The notes beneath the pieces are model-generated. The model was not told the origin of the DNA. It saw nothing but the letters and a program-made list of their open reading frames with translations, and ran no database searches. The position numbers and the translations under genes are program-made. From Roseateles amylovorans (GTDB lineage: Bacteria > Pseudomonadota > Gammaproteobacteria > Burkholderiales > Burkholderiaceae_C): a stretch of 64,000 bases of DNA. Positions 1-6,697 of the stretch are shown here, one piece after another (position 1 is the first letter of the stretch; every line of letters begins with the position of its first letter). The stretch lies in contig NZ_CP104562.2 of assembly GCF_025398155.2 (NCBI RefSeq), forward strand, positions 3,286,001-3,350,000, written 5' to 3'.

Positions 1-409
1 CGTCCACCCCCAGGTCTTTCAGCCAGGTCTGCGGCGCCATGAGATCGACCTGGGTGAGCAGCTGTTGATCGTCGAGGATGCGGGTGACCTGGGTGGACAG
101 CAGCGGGCTGTCATTGCCGCCCTCGGCCTTGGCCAGCACCAGCAGATCGGTGTGGCCCAGGCTCATCAGTTTGATGGGACTCACCATCAGCGCCAGGTTC
201 GGCAAGAGCGCCAGCGGCGACCCGTGCAGGCCCAGTTGAACCTGGGCCAGCAGGGTGGATTCATCGGGGAAGTCATAGCGCACCGAGGGGGTGGCGGCGG
301 CCCACTGCAGCCATTCGGGGCCGCCATCGACAAAGGCCAACGACAGTCGGCCCAGCTCGGAGAGCGCGCCCGGCTGCTGGATGGGCCGCCCGGCAACTGA
401 GACTGGCAT
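1..409 (-). CDS. Unidentified protein at R-body locus, cut by left edge
   Basis: An open reading frame starts at 409 and runs off the left edge, giving at least 136 codons. The start is supported by a purine-rich AGGAG about 7 nt upstream of the ATG. The visible protein begins MPVSVAGRPIQQPGALSELG and has no signal peptide, no membrane segment and no motif I recognise. It is moderately hydrophobic with many Leu and Ser residues. It follows the RebB genes on the same strand with a 40-nt gap, so it is probably the distal gene of the R-body transcription unit. Its role is unknown; an assembly or regulatory partner of the Reb proteins is only inference from position. Confidence 0.6.
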   Translation of the reverse strand, partial: MPVSVAGRPIQQPGALSELGRLSLAFVDGGPEWLQWAAATPSVRYDFPDESTLLAQVQLGLHGSPLALLPNLALMVSPIKLMSLGHTDLLVLAKAEGGNDSPLLSTQVTRILDDQQLLTQVDLMAPQTWLKDLGVD

Positions 410-449
410 GAGAGGGCTCCTGAGGTGAGAGGGGTGCTCGGCGGCGGGA

Positions 450-797
450 TCAACCCGCCGGGAAGCCCTTCAAGACGTTGGCAGCGGCGGTACCGATGTT
501 GGAGAAGTCGGTGGTGGCGCTTTGCATCAGCTGCTGGGCCGCGGTCAGCGCATCCTTGTAGCGGTCTTCTCCGGTGGCGAGGTACTGCGCCATCGCCACA
601 CCCGCTGCGGTCGTAGCGATGGTGGAGATGTTGCGCAAGGCGTCTGCCGCATCCTGCACCGCGATCGCCGACGACTGCGCCACAGATTGGTAGGCTTTGC
701 CGGCACCGCTGGTCATCACAACCTGCGGACTCATCGTGGCCAGTTGCGACTGGTTGATGACATCGATGATCTGGGCGTTGACCTGGGTGGGATCCAT
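450..797 (-). CDS. RebB-family R-body protein (115 aa)
   Basis: This small protein belongs to the RebB/killing-trait group, whose members polymerise into R-bodies, coiled ribbons that unroll to breach membranes. The start at 797 (MDPTQVNAQIIDVINQ) is chosen because an AGGAG sits 5 nt upstream; the frame is open further to 845 but that leader (MTTRMSHPPAAYPG) has no ribosome site. The N-terminal pattern V-N-x-Q-I-x-D-x-I-N-Q-S-Q matches the shorter paralogues downstream in the array. The middle is Ala/Ser/Thr rich and the tail is amphipathic. Among the paralogues it is the most divergent full-length one, so it may be the RebA-type partner; that is inference. Confidence 0.78.
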   Translation of the reverse strand: MDPTQVNAQIIDVINQSQLATMSPQVVMTSGAGKAYQSVAQSSAIAVQDAADALRNISTIATTAAGVAMAQYLATGEDRYKDALTAAQQLMQSATTDFSNIGTAAANVLKGFPAG

Positions 798-969
798 GGG
801 AACTCCTGGGTAAGCGGCAGGCGGGTGACTCATCCTCGTCGTCATTCGCCGATCACGGATCTCCGGCGGATCAATGATGACCTGGAACGAAGGGCCGTGG
901 AATGCGGCGAGGTCACAGAGGTGAGGGACGACGGGCCCGCGAGTACAACGAAGACGAACAGGTCACCGA

Positions 970-1503
970 CTAAGCCGGCGCCACTGACGAAGAGGACGAC
1001 GACGATGCCGGTGGCGCGGGTGGTGCAGTCGGCGCTGTGGGTGCGGGAGGCGCGGGAGGCGGCGCCGCAGCCGCCGTCGCAGCGGCGGCCAGTGCCTGCA
1101 GGTCCGCCTTTGCCTGGCTGGCCAGTTGGGTGGAACCGGTCGACTGGGCCTGCAGCGCCTGCACCGCGGCCTGTCCGTCGGCCAAGGCCGCAGCGATCGC
1201 CGCGGCCGGCGCTGCGGGGCCGGGCAACGGGTTCACCGACGGAGGCGGTGGCGGGGCCGGCGGCGGCGGGGGCGGTGTCTGCATGGCCAGGATGCGGGCG
1301 CAGGCCGAGGTGACCGCGGCCGAGCTGATCATGCTGGCGCTTTGCTGCCGGTTCACGGCGTTGTACATCGCCATGCCCAGGGTTTCGAGCAGCACGGCGT
1401 CGATCATGCCCTGGGACTGGGACGGCGCCTGAGCCGTCGAGAGCGTCACGGCGGTGCTGACCGCGTCGACGATCTGGCTGTTGACGGTGCTGTCATCGAT
1501 CAT
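970..1503 (-). CDS. RebB-like protein with Pro/Ala-rich tail
   Basis: The first 75 residues (MIDDSTVNSQIVDAVSTAV...) follow the RebB pattern, including V-N-S-Q-I-x-D and a short Gln/Ser segment. After that the protein becomes low-complexity: runs of Pro at about residues 76-87, an Ala/Gln-rich helix-like stretch, a second Pro/Ala/Thr segment and a terminal Ser run ending VAPA. No other Reb paralogue here carries such a tail. The start ATG overlaps the stop of the preceding gene by 4 nt (ATGA at 1500-1503), indicating translational coupling. The tail could be a flexible spacer or a membrane-disturbing or anchoring segment; nothing in the sequence decides this. Confidence 0.72.
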   Translation of the reverse strand: MIDDSTVNSQIVDAVSTAVTLSTAQAPSQSQGMIDAVLLETLGMAMYNAVNRQQSASMISSAAVTSACARILAMQTPPPPPPAPPPPPSVNPLPGPAAPAAAIAAALADGQAAVQALQAQSTGSTQLASQAKADLQALAAAATAAAAPPPAPPAPTAPTAPPAPPASSSSSSSVAPA

Positions 1504-1712
1504 GAGGAAGCTCCCTTGGCGAGAATCATGGCGAGTACCTGGGCCAGTGCGGCGTTCGCCAGGACCTGGCCGCGCTGCTGGTTGGCCACGGCGTTTTCCA
1601 TCGCCAGGCCGATGCTGTCCGCCATCACGACATAGGTCATGCCCATGGCGATGGCCGGGGCCTGACCGATGGCCAGCGCATCCCCGGCGGCGATGGCAGG
1701 CAGAAGGTTCAA
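1500..1712 (-). CDS. Short RebB-like protein (70 aa)
   Basis: This is a 70-residue protein, MNLLPAIAAGDALAIGQAPA..., with the RebB core pattern around P-A-I-A-M-G followed by an Ala/Asn/Gln-rich helix (NAVANQQRGQVLANAA). It lacks the usual N-terminal V-N-S-Q-I-T-D segment of its neighbours, so it is a shortened or divergent member. It lies between two RebB-type genes and overlaps the next one by 4 nt (ATGA), consistent with a coupled pair. Function as an R-body subunit or assembly factor is inferred from the array. Confidence 0.62.
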   Translation of the reverse strand: MNLLPAIAAGDALAIGQAPAIAMGMTYVVMADSIGLAMENAVANQQRGQVLANAALAQVLAMILAKGASS

Positions 1713-1794
1713 TCAGCGGCTCCTGCCCACGCTAGGGAACCATGACCGATGTGCAGGTCATGACCGAGGCATGGGCAGGGCCGCTGCGCCTGGA

Positions 1795-2061
1795 TCAGGC
1801 GTAGATGGCCGCCGTGGCCTTGCCGGTCGAGGCGGTGTCGATCGCCAGCAAGGTGCTCACGCCCTGCGTGGTCGACGCCTGCATGGTGACGTAGGACTGC
1901 TGCTGGTTGTTCGTCGCGTTGTGCGCGGCGTTCGAGAGCGCCTGGCTGGTGGCGACGAACAGGTTTCCCATCGCGATGGCGGGCGAATCGCCCAGCACCT
2001 TGGTGTTGACCTGCGAGATCGAATCGGTGATCTGGCTGTTGACTGCGGTCGGAAATGCCAT
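1795..2061 (-). CDS. RebB-family R-body subunit (copy 4 of array)
   Basis: An 88-residue RebB (killing trait) protein beginning MAFPTAVNSQITDSISQ. It shares with the next three genes the order V-N-S-Q-I-T-D, V-L-G-x-S/A-P-A-I-A-M-G, N-A-A-H-N-A-T-x-x-Q-Q, and G-V-x-x-L-x-x-I-D. It is the most diverged of the four look-alikes (ATSQAL instead of ATAQAL, NTKVLGDSPA). It is separated from the next copy by about 236 nt, much more than the 65-91 nt between the others, so it may have its own promoter or an old deletion may lie there. Confidence 0.85.
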   Translation of the reverse strand: MAFPTAVNSQITDSISQVNTKVLGDSPAIAMGNLFVATSQALSNAAHNATNNQQQSYVTMQASTTQGVSTLLAIDTASTGKATAAIYA

Positions 2062-2297
2062 GGTGAATGCTCCTTGCGGTTGATGAAGAAATCAAATGCA
2101 GACGGCGGTGCGACGGGACGTTCGTCCAGAGGCGCTGTCTCACGCTCACCGACGGTCGCGGCATGGATCGGCGAGTGCCGCGCGAAGACCGGTCCCACCC
2201 GGGCGCAGCTCCGGGCAAAGGCAGGCCAGCGCACCGGGTCGCAGCCGGGGCGATGCGTGATTCAGCGCTTCCCAGGACGCGCCTGGCGCGGCTGGGC

Positions 2298-2564
2298 TCA
2301 GCCGAGGATCTTCTTGGTGGCTGCGCCGGTGGCGCTGGTATCGATCGAATACAGCAGCGTCACGCCCATGGTGGTCGCGGCTTGCGCCGTGACATACATC
2401 TGTTGCTGGGCCATCGTGGCGTTGTGAGCCGCGTTGGCCAGGGCCTGGGCAGTGGCCTGGTAGAGGTTGCCCATGGCGATGGCCGGCGAGGTTCCAAGCA
2501 CCTGCACGTTGGCCTGCGTCGCAGAGTCGGTGATCTGGCTGTTGACGGAGGTGGGGAATGCCAT
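2298..2564 (-). CDS. RebB-family R-body subunit (copy 3 of array)
   Basis: An 88-residue member of the RebB group beginning MAFPTSVNSQITDSATQANV. It keeps the full pattern of the array (VLGTSPAIAMG, QALANAAHNAT, TTMGVTLLYSID) and ends ATKKILG. A GGAG-type ribosome site precedes the ATG (AGGAGTCCGGCAC then ATG). Length and composition match R-body structural subunits, which are about 90-115 residues in Caedibacter-type reb loci. It is expected to act in the cytoplasm as part of the rolled ribbon. Confidence 0.87.
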   Translation of the reverse strand: MAFPTSVNSQITDSATQANVQVLGTSPAIAMGNLYQATAQALANAAHNATMAQQQMYVTAQAATTMGVTLLYSIDTSATGAATKKILG

Positions 2565-2655
2565 GTGCCGGACTCCTTGCTGTGAGCGGTGGGATGGGGC
2601 GATGGGGGATCGGCGGTTGGCGGCCGTCGATCAGGCCGTCGATCAGGCCGGCCGG

Positions 2656-2925
2656 TCAGCTGCCCAGGATGGTCTTGGTGGCGATGCCGGTCGAGGCGGT
2701 ATCGATCGAGTACAGCGTGGCCACGCCCATGGTGGTGGCCGCTTGCGCGGTGACGTAGCTCTGCTGCTGCGCATTGGTGGCGTTGTGGGCCGCATTGGCC
2801 AGCGCCTGAGCGGTGGCCTGGAACAGATTGCCCATTGCGATCGCGGGGGCGTCGCCAAGGACCTTGGTGTTGGCTTGTGTCACCGAGTCAGTGATCTGAC
2901 TGTTGACGGCGGTTGGAAATGCCAT
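2656..2925 (-). CDS. RebB-family R-body subunit (copy 2 of array)
   Basis: An 89-residue RebB protein, MAFPTAVNSQITDSVTQANT, nearly identical to the next gene at 2991-3272 over its whole length (shared core NAAHNATNAQQQSYVTAQAA). At the DNA level the two copies are identical over about 60 consecutive bases in the middle of the gene, which points to recent duplication or gene conversion. AGGAG lies a short distance before the ATG. It is presumably a structural subunit of the R-body. Confidence 0.88.
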   Translation of the reverse strand: MAFPTAVNSQITDSVTQANTKVLGDAPAIAMGNLFQATAQALANAAHNATNAQQQSYVTAQAATTMGVATLYSIDTASTGIATKTILGS

Positions 2926-2990
2926 GGTGCGGGTGCTCCTGTGACGGGGTTAGGTCGGAACGATCTGAAGCCTGGGGCCGGACCGGTCTC

Positions 2991-3272
2991 TCAACCGTAG
3001 GGCTTGGTCGTCAGGATGTCCTTGGTGGCGACGCCGGTGGAGGCGGTGTCGATCGAATAGAGCGTGGTCACGCCCATGGTGGTGGCGGCCTGCGCGGTGA
3101 CGTAGCTCTGCTGCTGCGCATTGGTGGCGTTGTGGGCCGCATTGGCCAGCGCCTGGGCGGTGGCCTGGAACAGGTTGCCCATCGCGATGGCGGGGGCGTC
3201 GCCCAACACCTTGGTGTTGGCCTGGGTGACCGAATCGGTGATCTGGTCGTTGACTGAAGTGGGAAAGGCCAT
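2991..3272 (-). CDS. RebB-family R-body subunit (copy 1, first in array)
   Basis: A 93-residue RebB protein beginning MAFPTSVNDQITDSVTQANT. The start at 3272 is chosen over the open frame to 3326 because CAGGGAG lies 5 nt upstream and because all paralogues start MAFPT. The C-terminus (DILTTKPYG) is a few residues longer than in the others. It is the promoter-proximal gene of the array. Gene order and the high similarity to copy 2 suggest that expansion happened at this end. Confidence 0.88.
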   Translation of the reverse strand: MAFPTSVNDQITDSVTQANTKVLGDAPAIAMGNLFQATAQALANAAHNATNAQQQSYVTAQAATTMGVTTLYSIDTASTGVATKDILTTKPYG

Positions 3273-3531
3273 GTTGACTCCCTGAGGTAATGGAACCGTG
3301 GGTCCCTTCGGTGGATCGAACAGCACACGTCAGCAAACATCAGGAGACATCGGCGGAGTGGGTCTCTGGTGTTGGCGTGAATGAATGATAGGAAGGCGAC
3401 TGACGGTGTGAGCGGTGTGGCTGATGGAGAAGGCGGCCAATCTGATGAAGGCTTGGCGACGATGCGGTGAGATCGCGCACAGCTTTGGCGGGTCAAGGCG
3501 GCGGGTCAGGGCCTCGTCTCTAGGCGTCGTC

Positions 3532-4218
3532 TCAAGGCTGCGACTCGAGCGACCAGCTGAGGTCGACACACAGCCCATCGCAGGGCGTGCCGGGCAAGGA
3601 CAGGGTGGCGTTCTGCTCGAACTGCCAGATGGCCGCGTCGGGATAGCCGCAGTGCCCGGGATCGATCGGATCGAGCTGTCGGAGGTCGCCGGCGAAGGGG
3701 TGCGGGGCCGTCTCGCTGACGCGCCAGGCCCAGACCGGCGGCGGGGGCAGCGGCGGGTTCGGCGCCACGGCGGCCACCAGGCTGGGGGCGAGGACATGGG
3801 AGCAGTAGAGCCCCGGTTGATAACCGCCGGCCGAGACGGTCAGCATCCAGGTGCGCATGTAGTCGAGCGCCGAGGGCGATGGGGCGCTGCCATCTTCCCA
3901 GTCCAGGATGACGGTGGCGCCGGCGGAAAAGCCTTCCTTCTGGGCGAGCTGCACGGCCAGCTTGCCGTCGACCGCGCCTTGCGGCCCGTTGACCTGGTGC
4001 GAGCCCGGCCCGACCGTCTGCTGACCCAGGAACACCGGCAGCACGCCCCAGCCCTGCGCGAGCAGCGCGGCGCGCTGCCCGCACCAGCTGCGATCGCCGT
4101 GGCTGGGGGCGGGGGCCAGGTAGTAGGCACACCAGGCCAGCGGGGTCTGGGTCTTCAGCCAGGACAGGGCGGCCAGGCCCGGGAATTGGTCGGTGTCGAT
4201 GCCTGCGAAGTAGGTCAT
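3532..4218 (-). CDS. DUF1906 glycoside-hydrolase-like protein (Rv2525c-like)
   Basis: This 228-residue protein, MTYFAGIDTDQFPGLAALSW, fits the DUF1906/Rv2525c group with a glycosidase-like barrel related to GH25 lysozymes. Visible family marks are the opening G-I-D at residues 6-8, W-C-A-Y-Y near residue 30, the G-W-G-V-L-P-V-F-x-G-Q-Q strand near 56-68, I-L-D-W-E-D at about 104-109 and a terminal G-L-C-V-D-L-S-W segment. The I-L-D-W-E-D acidic cluster is a plausible catalytic site. There is no signal peptide, so release would need another route. It lies upstream of the reb genes on the same strand with a 259-nt gap. A cell-wall role in releasing or assisting R-bodies is inference. Confidence 0.72.
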   Translation of the reverse strand: MTYFAGIDTDQFPGLAALSWLKTQTPLAWCAYYLAPAPSHGDRSWCGQRAALLAQGWGVLPVFLGQQTVGPGSHQVNGPQGAVDGKLAVQLAQKEGFSAGATVILDWEDGSAPSPSALDYMRTWMLTVSAGGYQPGLYCSHVLAPSLVAAVAPNPPLPPPPVWAWRVSETAPHPFAGDLRQLDPIDPGHCGYPDAAIWQFEQNATLSLPGTPCDGLCVDLSWSLESQP

Positions 4219-4690
4219 GGGAGCCTTTCGATCGTTGCCTGTGCCGCAGACGGTTGCGGCGCCGTGCCCGGGCCTGCAAGGACGGGCGGTCCAGACAGCC
4301 AGGGCGTCCGACGCACGGCTTCGGCGGGCCGATGGGCCGCCCCCACGCTTTAGCGCGTCGGGCGCTTCAGCGGCGCGTGCGGCGCCAAGGCTGGACTGAC
4401 GAGACGTGCTGCGGCATCGGCCAGGCGGTGCAGCGACACGGTGGCAGCCAAGGGGGAACCCTGCGTCGGGATGAACTCGACGTCATCGTAGGCAGGAGAC
4501 GGACCACCGGATCGGCGAAATCAACGACGAAGGCGGACGGGTGCATGGCATGCGGCCGATCTGATGCGATCCATCCGCACCCGACGCCGTCGGTGCCACG
4601 CATTTGCCGTCGCTGGCCGTGGCAGGCCGTGGCAGGCGCGTCCATTGCAGACCGCGCCATTCAGCACTCAAGGCTTGGGCGACTCGCCGG
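4219..4690. other. Intergenic, no gene seen
   Basis: About 470 bases without a convincing gene. Small open frames on both strands here have no ribosome site and read as low-complexity Arg/Pro/Ala peptides. It probably carries the promoter of the DUF1906 gene in its left part; I cannot point to a clear -35/-10 pair. Confidence 0.5.
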
Positions 4691-5080
4691 TCAATGCCGC
4701 TCCTGGCTGGCGGCATTGTGATGCGTCACGGCCACGCCACCCGTCTGGAACATCCGTGCGGGCTGCCCTTCGCGGACTTTGCAGTTCACGATCAGTTGCC
4801 CCGCCTCCTTCCACTCGACGGAAGGGCGCGTCTCGCAATAGCCTGCGAACACCAGGGAGGCGTTGAGCCACAGCGGGACAAAGCGGTGTCGAACGAAGAC
4901 CCCTTGTCCGTAGGGCAGCTGGGATGATTCGGTCAGGGCACGCACTTGCGCCACATGCCAACGGCCGACGACCGGGCCGTTGACTGGAAAGTGCTGCATT
5001 CGCCAATAGGCTTCACCAGCCACGAGCGCCCCTGTGAACGCCACGGCGAGGCCCAGCGCGAGGGTTTTCCTGGAGATCAT
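4691..5080 (-). CDS. Small membrane-anchored or exported protein
   Basis: A 129-residue protein with a clear N-terminal hydrophobic segment (MISRKTLALGLAVAFTGALV, residues 1-22) that is either a signal anchor or an uncleaved signal. The remainder is polar, has two Cys residues (YCETRP and VNCKV) that could form a disulfide in the periplasm, and ends in a His-rich tail. I do not recognise a family. It is isolated from its neighbours by more than 200 nt on either side. Confidence 0.6.
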   Translation of the reverse strand: MISRKTLALGLAVAFTGALVAGEAYWRMQHFPVNGPVVGRWHVAQVRALTESSQLPYGQGVFVRHRFVPLWLNASLVFAGYCETRPSVEWKEAGQLIVNCKVREGQPARMFQTGGVAVTHHNAASQERH

Positions 5081-5304
5081 CGGGACGACACCGACGGGTG
5101 ATGACCTGCCACGAACGAATCATGGCAAAACAACAGGCAGGACGATGGAAAGGTCATGAGCGCTCCTGAAGTGACTTCATTGAATCACCTACATACGAAC
5201 GCGGAAGGCGAATGGATGACCTGCTGCGAATCGGCGTCACATCCCCCAGGGCGTCAGGTCAGACGAGCCCACCGCCGTCGACGCACGGGCAGGCCGAGCC
5301 GGCT

Positions 5305-6423
5305 TCAGTTGCGCGCGCTGCGCAGCTCGTGGGTGCGGGTGGCCATGCGATCTGTCGGGGCGGCTTGCAGCTGCCGCAGCAGCACCGCGTCAGAGGCGAT
5401 GGCGGCCAGCTCCTTCAAGGTCTGACGCTGACGGGCGTCCAACTGGCGCGGGCGGTAATCGATGACGCAGATCGAGCCCAGCGGGAAACCGTCCGCGTCA
5501 TGGATCGGACTGCCCGCATAGAAGCGGAAGTGAGGCGCCGAGGCCACGGCCGGGTTGTCTGCGAAGCTGGGATGCTTGGACAGGTCCTTGACCTCGAACA
5601 CGTCGCGCTGCAGGAGCGTGTGGTTGCAGAAGGCCCAGCTCCGCGGCGTGTCGGGCATCGCCAGACCTTGCCTGGACTTGAACCATTGGCGCTCGCCCGT
5701 GAGCAGCGTCATCAGGGCGACCGGCATCTTCAGATCGTTCGCCGCCAGCCAGGTGATTCGATCGAACGCCGACTCCGGCGGCGTGTCCACCAGGCGGGAT
5801 CGCTTCACCGCCTGAAGCCGACTGGCCTCGTTGGGCGCAATCGGGAATCCGGCATGAGACAGCGCCTCAGGCGGACGGGCATCCTCGGACAGCGGCTTGA
5901 GCCACCCACTCAGCTGCTCCAGGGACGACTTGCGGACGCGGCTCGGCAGCTTCGCCTCGCCCGCCTTGCTCGCCTTGCCCGAAGCGGTCAACGCGATGAG
6001 TTCGGCCTCCGCCAGCCGGCCGTCTTCCGCCAATGCCTGCAGCAGGCCGACGGCATCGTCCTTGAGCGCGACGATGTCCACCACCACCGCGGCTGGCACG
6101 CGGCCGCCCATGGCCGTCGCCGCCGACCAGGTGTCGGTCCGGAATTCAAAGGCGATGTGCGCCATGGCGTCGAGCCTGGCCGCCAGCACCTCGCGACGTT
6201 CGGCAGAGGTCACCACGAGCACCCTGGCCGACCGCAAGCCCTGTTGCACAGGGCCGTCCGGGAGAATGGCCTCGACATCCGACCGCAGGACCCGGCGATG
6301 ACCTCCGGGGGTCTTCCATGACGGAAGCTTGCCGCTTTCGATCATGAGCTGGGCGGTACGGACCGAAATGCCCAGCATCTTGGCTGCATCGGTGGTGGTG
6401 AGAACGTCGGCTGCCATCTGCAT
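5305..6423 (-). CDS. HTH (excisionase/MerR-like) - receiver-like - GAF regulator
   Basis: A 372-residue protein when started at MQMAADVLTTTDAAKMLGIS. The first 50 residues form a helix-turn-helix of the excisionase/MerR type (T-T-D-A-A-K-M-L-G-I-S, then W-K-T-P-G-G-H-R-R-V). Residues about 65-150 resemble a response-regulator receiver (A-R-V-L-V-V-T-S and V-V-V-D-I-V) without an obvious phospho-acceptor set. Residues about 205-345 are a GAF domain (MTLLTGERQWFKSRQGL; SWAFCNHTLL; FYAGSPI; GSICVIDYRPR). It is probably a ligand- or redox-responsive transcription factor. The frame is open to 6516, but that leader is Pro/Arg-rich with no ribosome site. It lies next to the reb locus and may control it. 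Confidence 0.7.
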   Translation of the reverse strand: MQMAADVLTTTDAAKMLGISVRTAQLMIESGKLPSWKTPGGHRRVLRSDVEAILPDGPVQQGLRSARVLVVTSAERREVLAARLDAMAHIAFEFRTDTWSAATAMGGRVPAAVVVDIVALKDDAVGLLQALAEDGRLAEAELIALTASGKASKAGEAKLPSRVRKSSLEQLSGWLKPLSEDARPPEALSHAGFPIAPNEASRLQAVKRSRLVDTPPESAFDRITWLAANDLKMPVALMTLLTGERQWFKSRQGLAMPDTPRSWAFCNHTLLQRDVFEVKDLSKHPSFADNPAVASAPHFRFYAGSPIHDADGFPLGSICVIDYRPRQLDARQRQTLKELAAIASDAVLLRQLQAAPTDRMATRTHELRSARN

Positions 6424-6697
6424 TGGGTGAGCGCAGCCAGGAGGAAAAGGCGGCTGCGCGGGTAGGGTCAGTTTAACTCGCGCTGTTTTTTGGCCGCGGG
6501 GCCGGGGTGGGATCACCCTCGCAGCGTTGCGACTTAATTCGCCCGGATTTGGTTTATTTGATCAATTCAATGTCTTTCCGTCCGGACCCTGTCTCGGGGA
6601 CGGCGCGACGAAGCAGGCCAAGCCGCGGAATTCGCCGAAGTCGCTGAAGCCGCTGAAGCCGCCAAGGAGCGCGTCGTCACCGGGGGCCGGCCGTGTC

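Larger units (their letters stand above)
1795..3272 (-). repeat. Tandem array of four near-copy reb genes
   Basis: Four genes of 267-282 bp are repeated head to tail with spacers of 65, 91 and 236 nt. The two promoter-proximal copies are the most alike. The repeat unit is a complete gene with its ribosome site, so unequal crossing-over could change the number of subunits. Confidence 0.75.

Noticed and set aside
1795..3272. Regular repeats that could be a CRISPR-like array
   Set aside because: The repeat unit is a whole 270-bp coding gene with ribosome sites, not a short repeat with spacers.
4254..4721. Plus-strand frame of 155 codons in the 4.2-4.7 kb gap
   Set aside because: No start signal, no domain, and it runs into the membrane-protein gene on the other strand.
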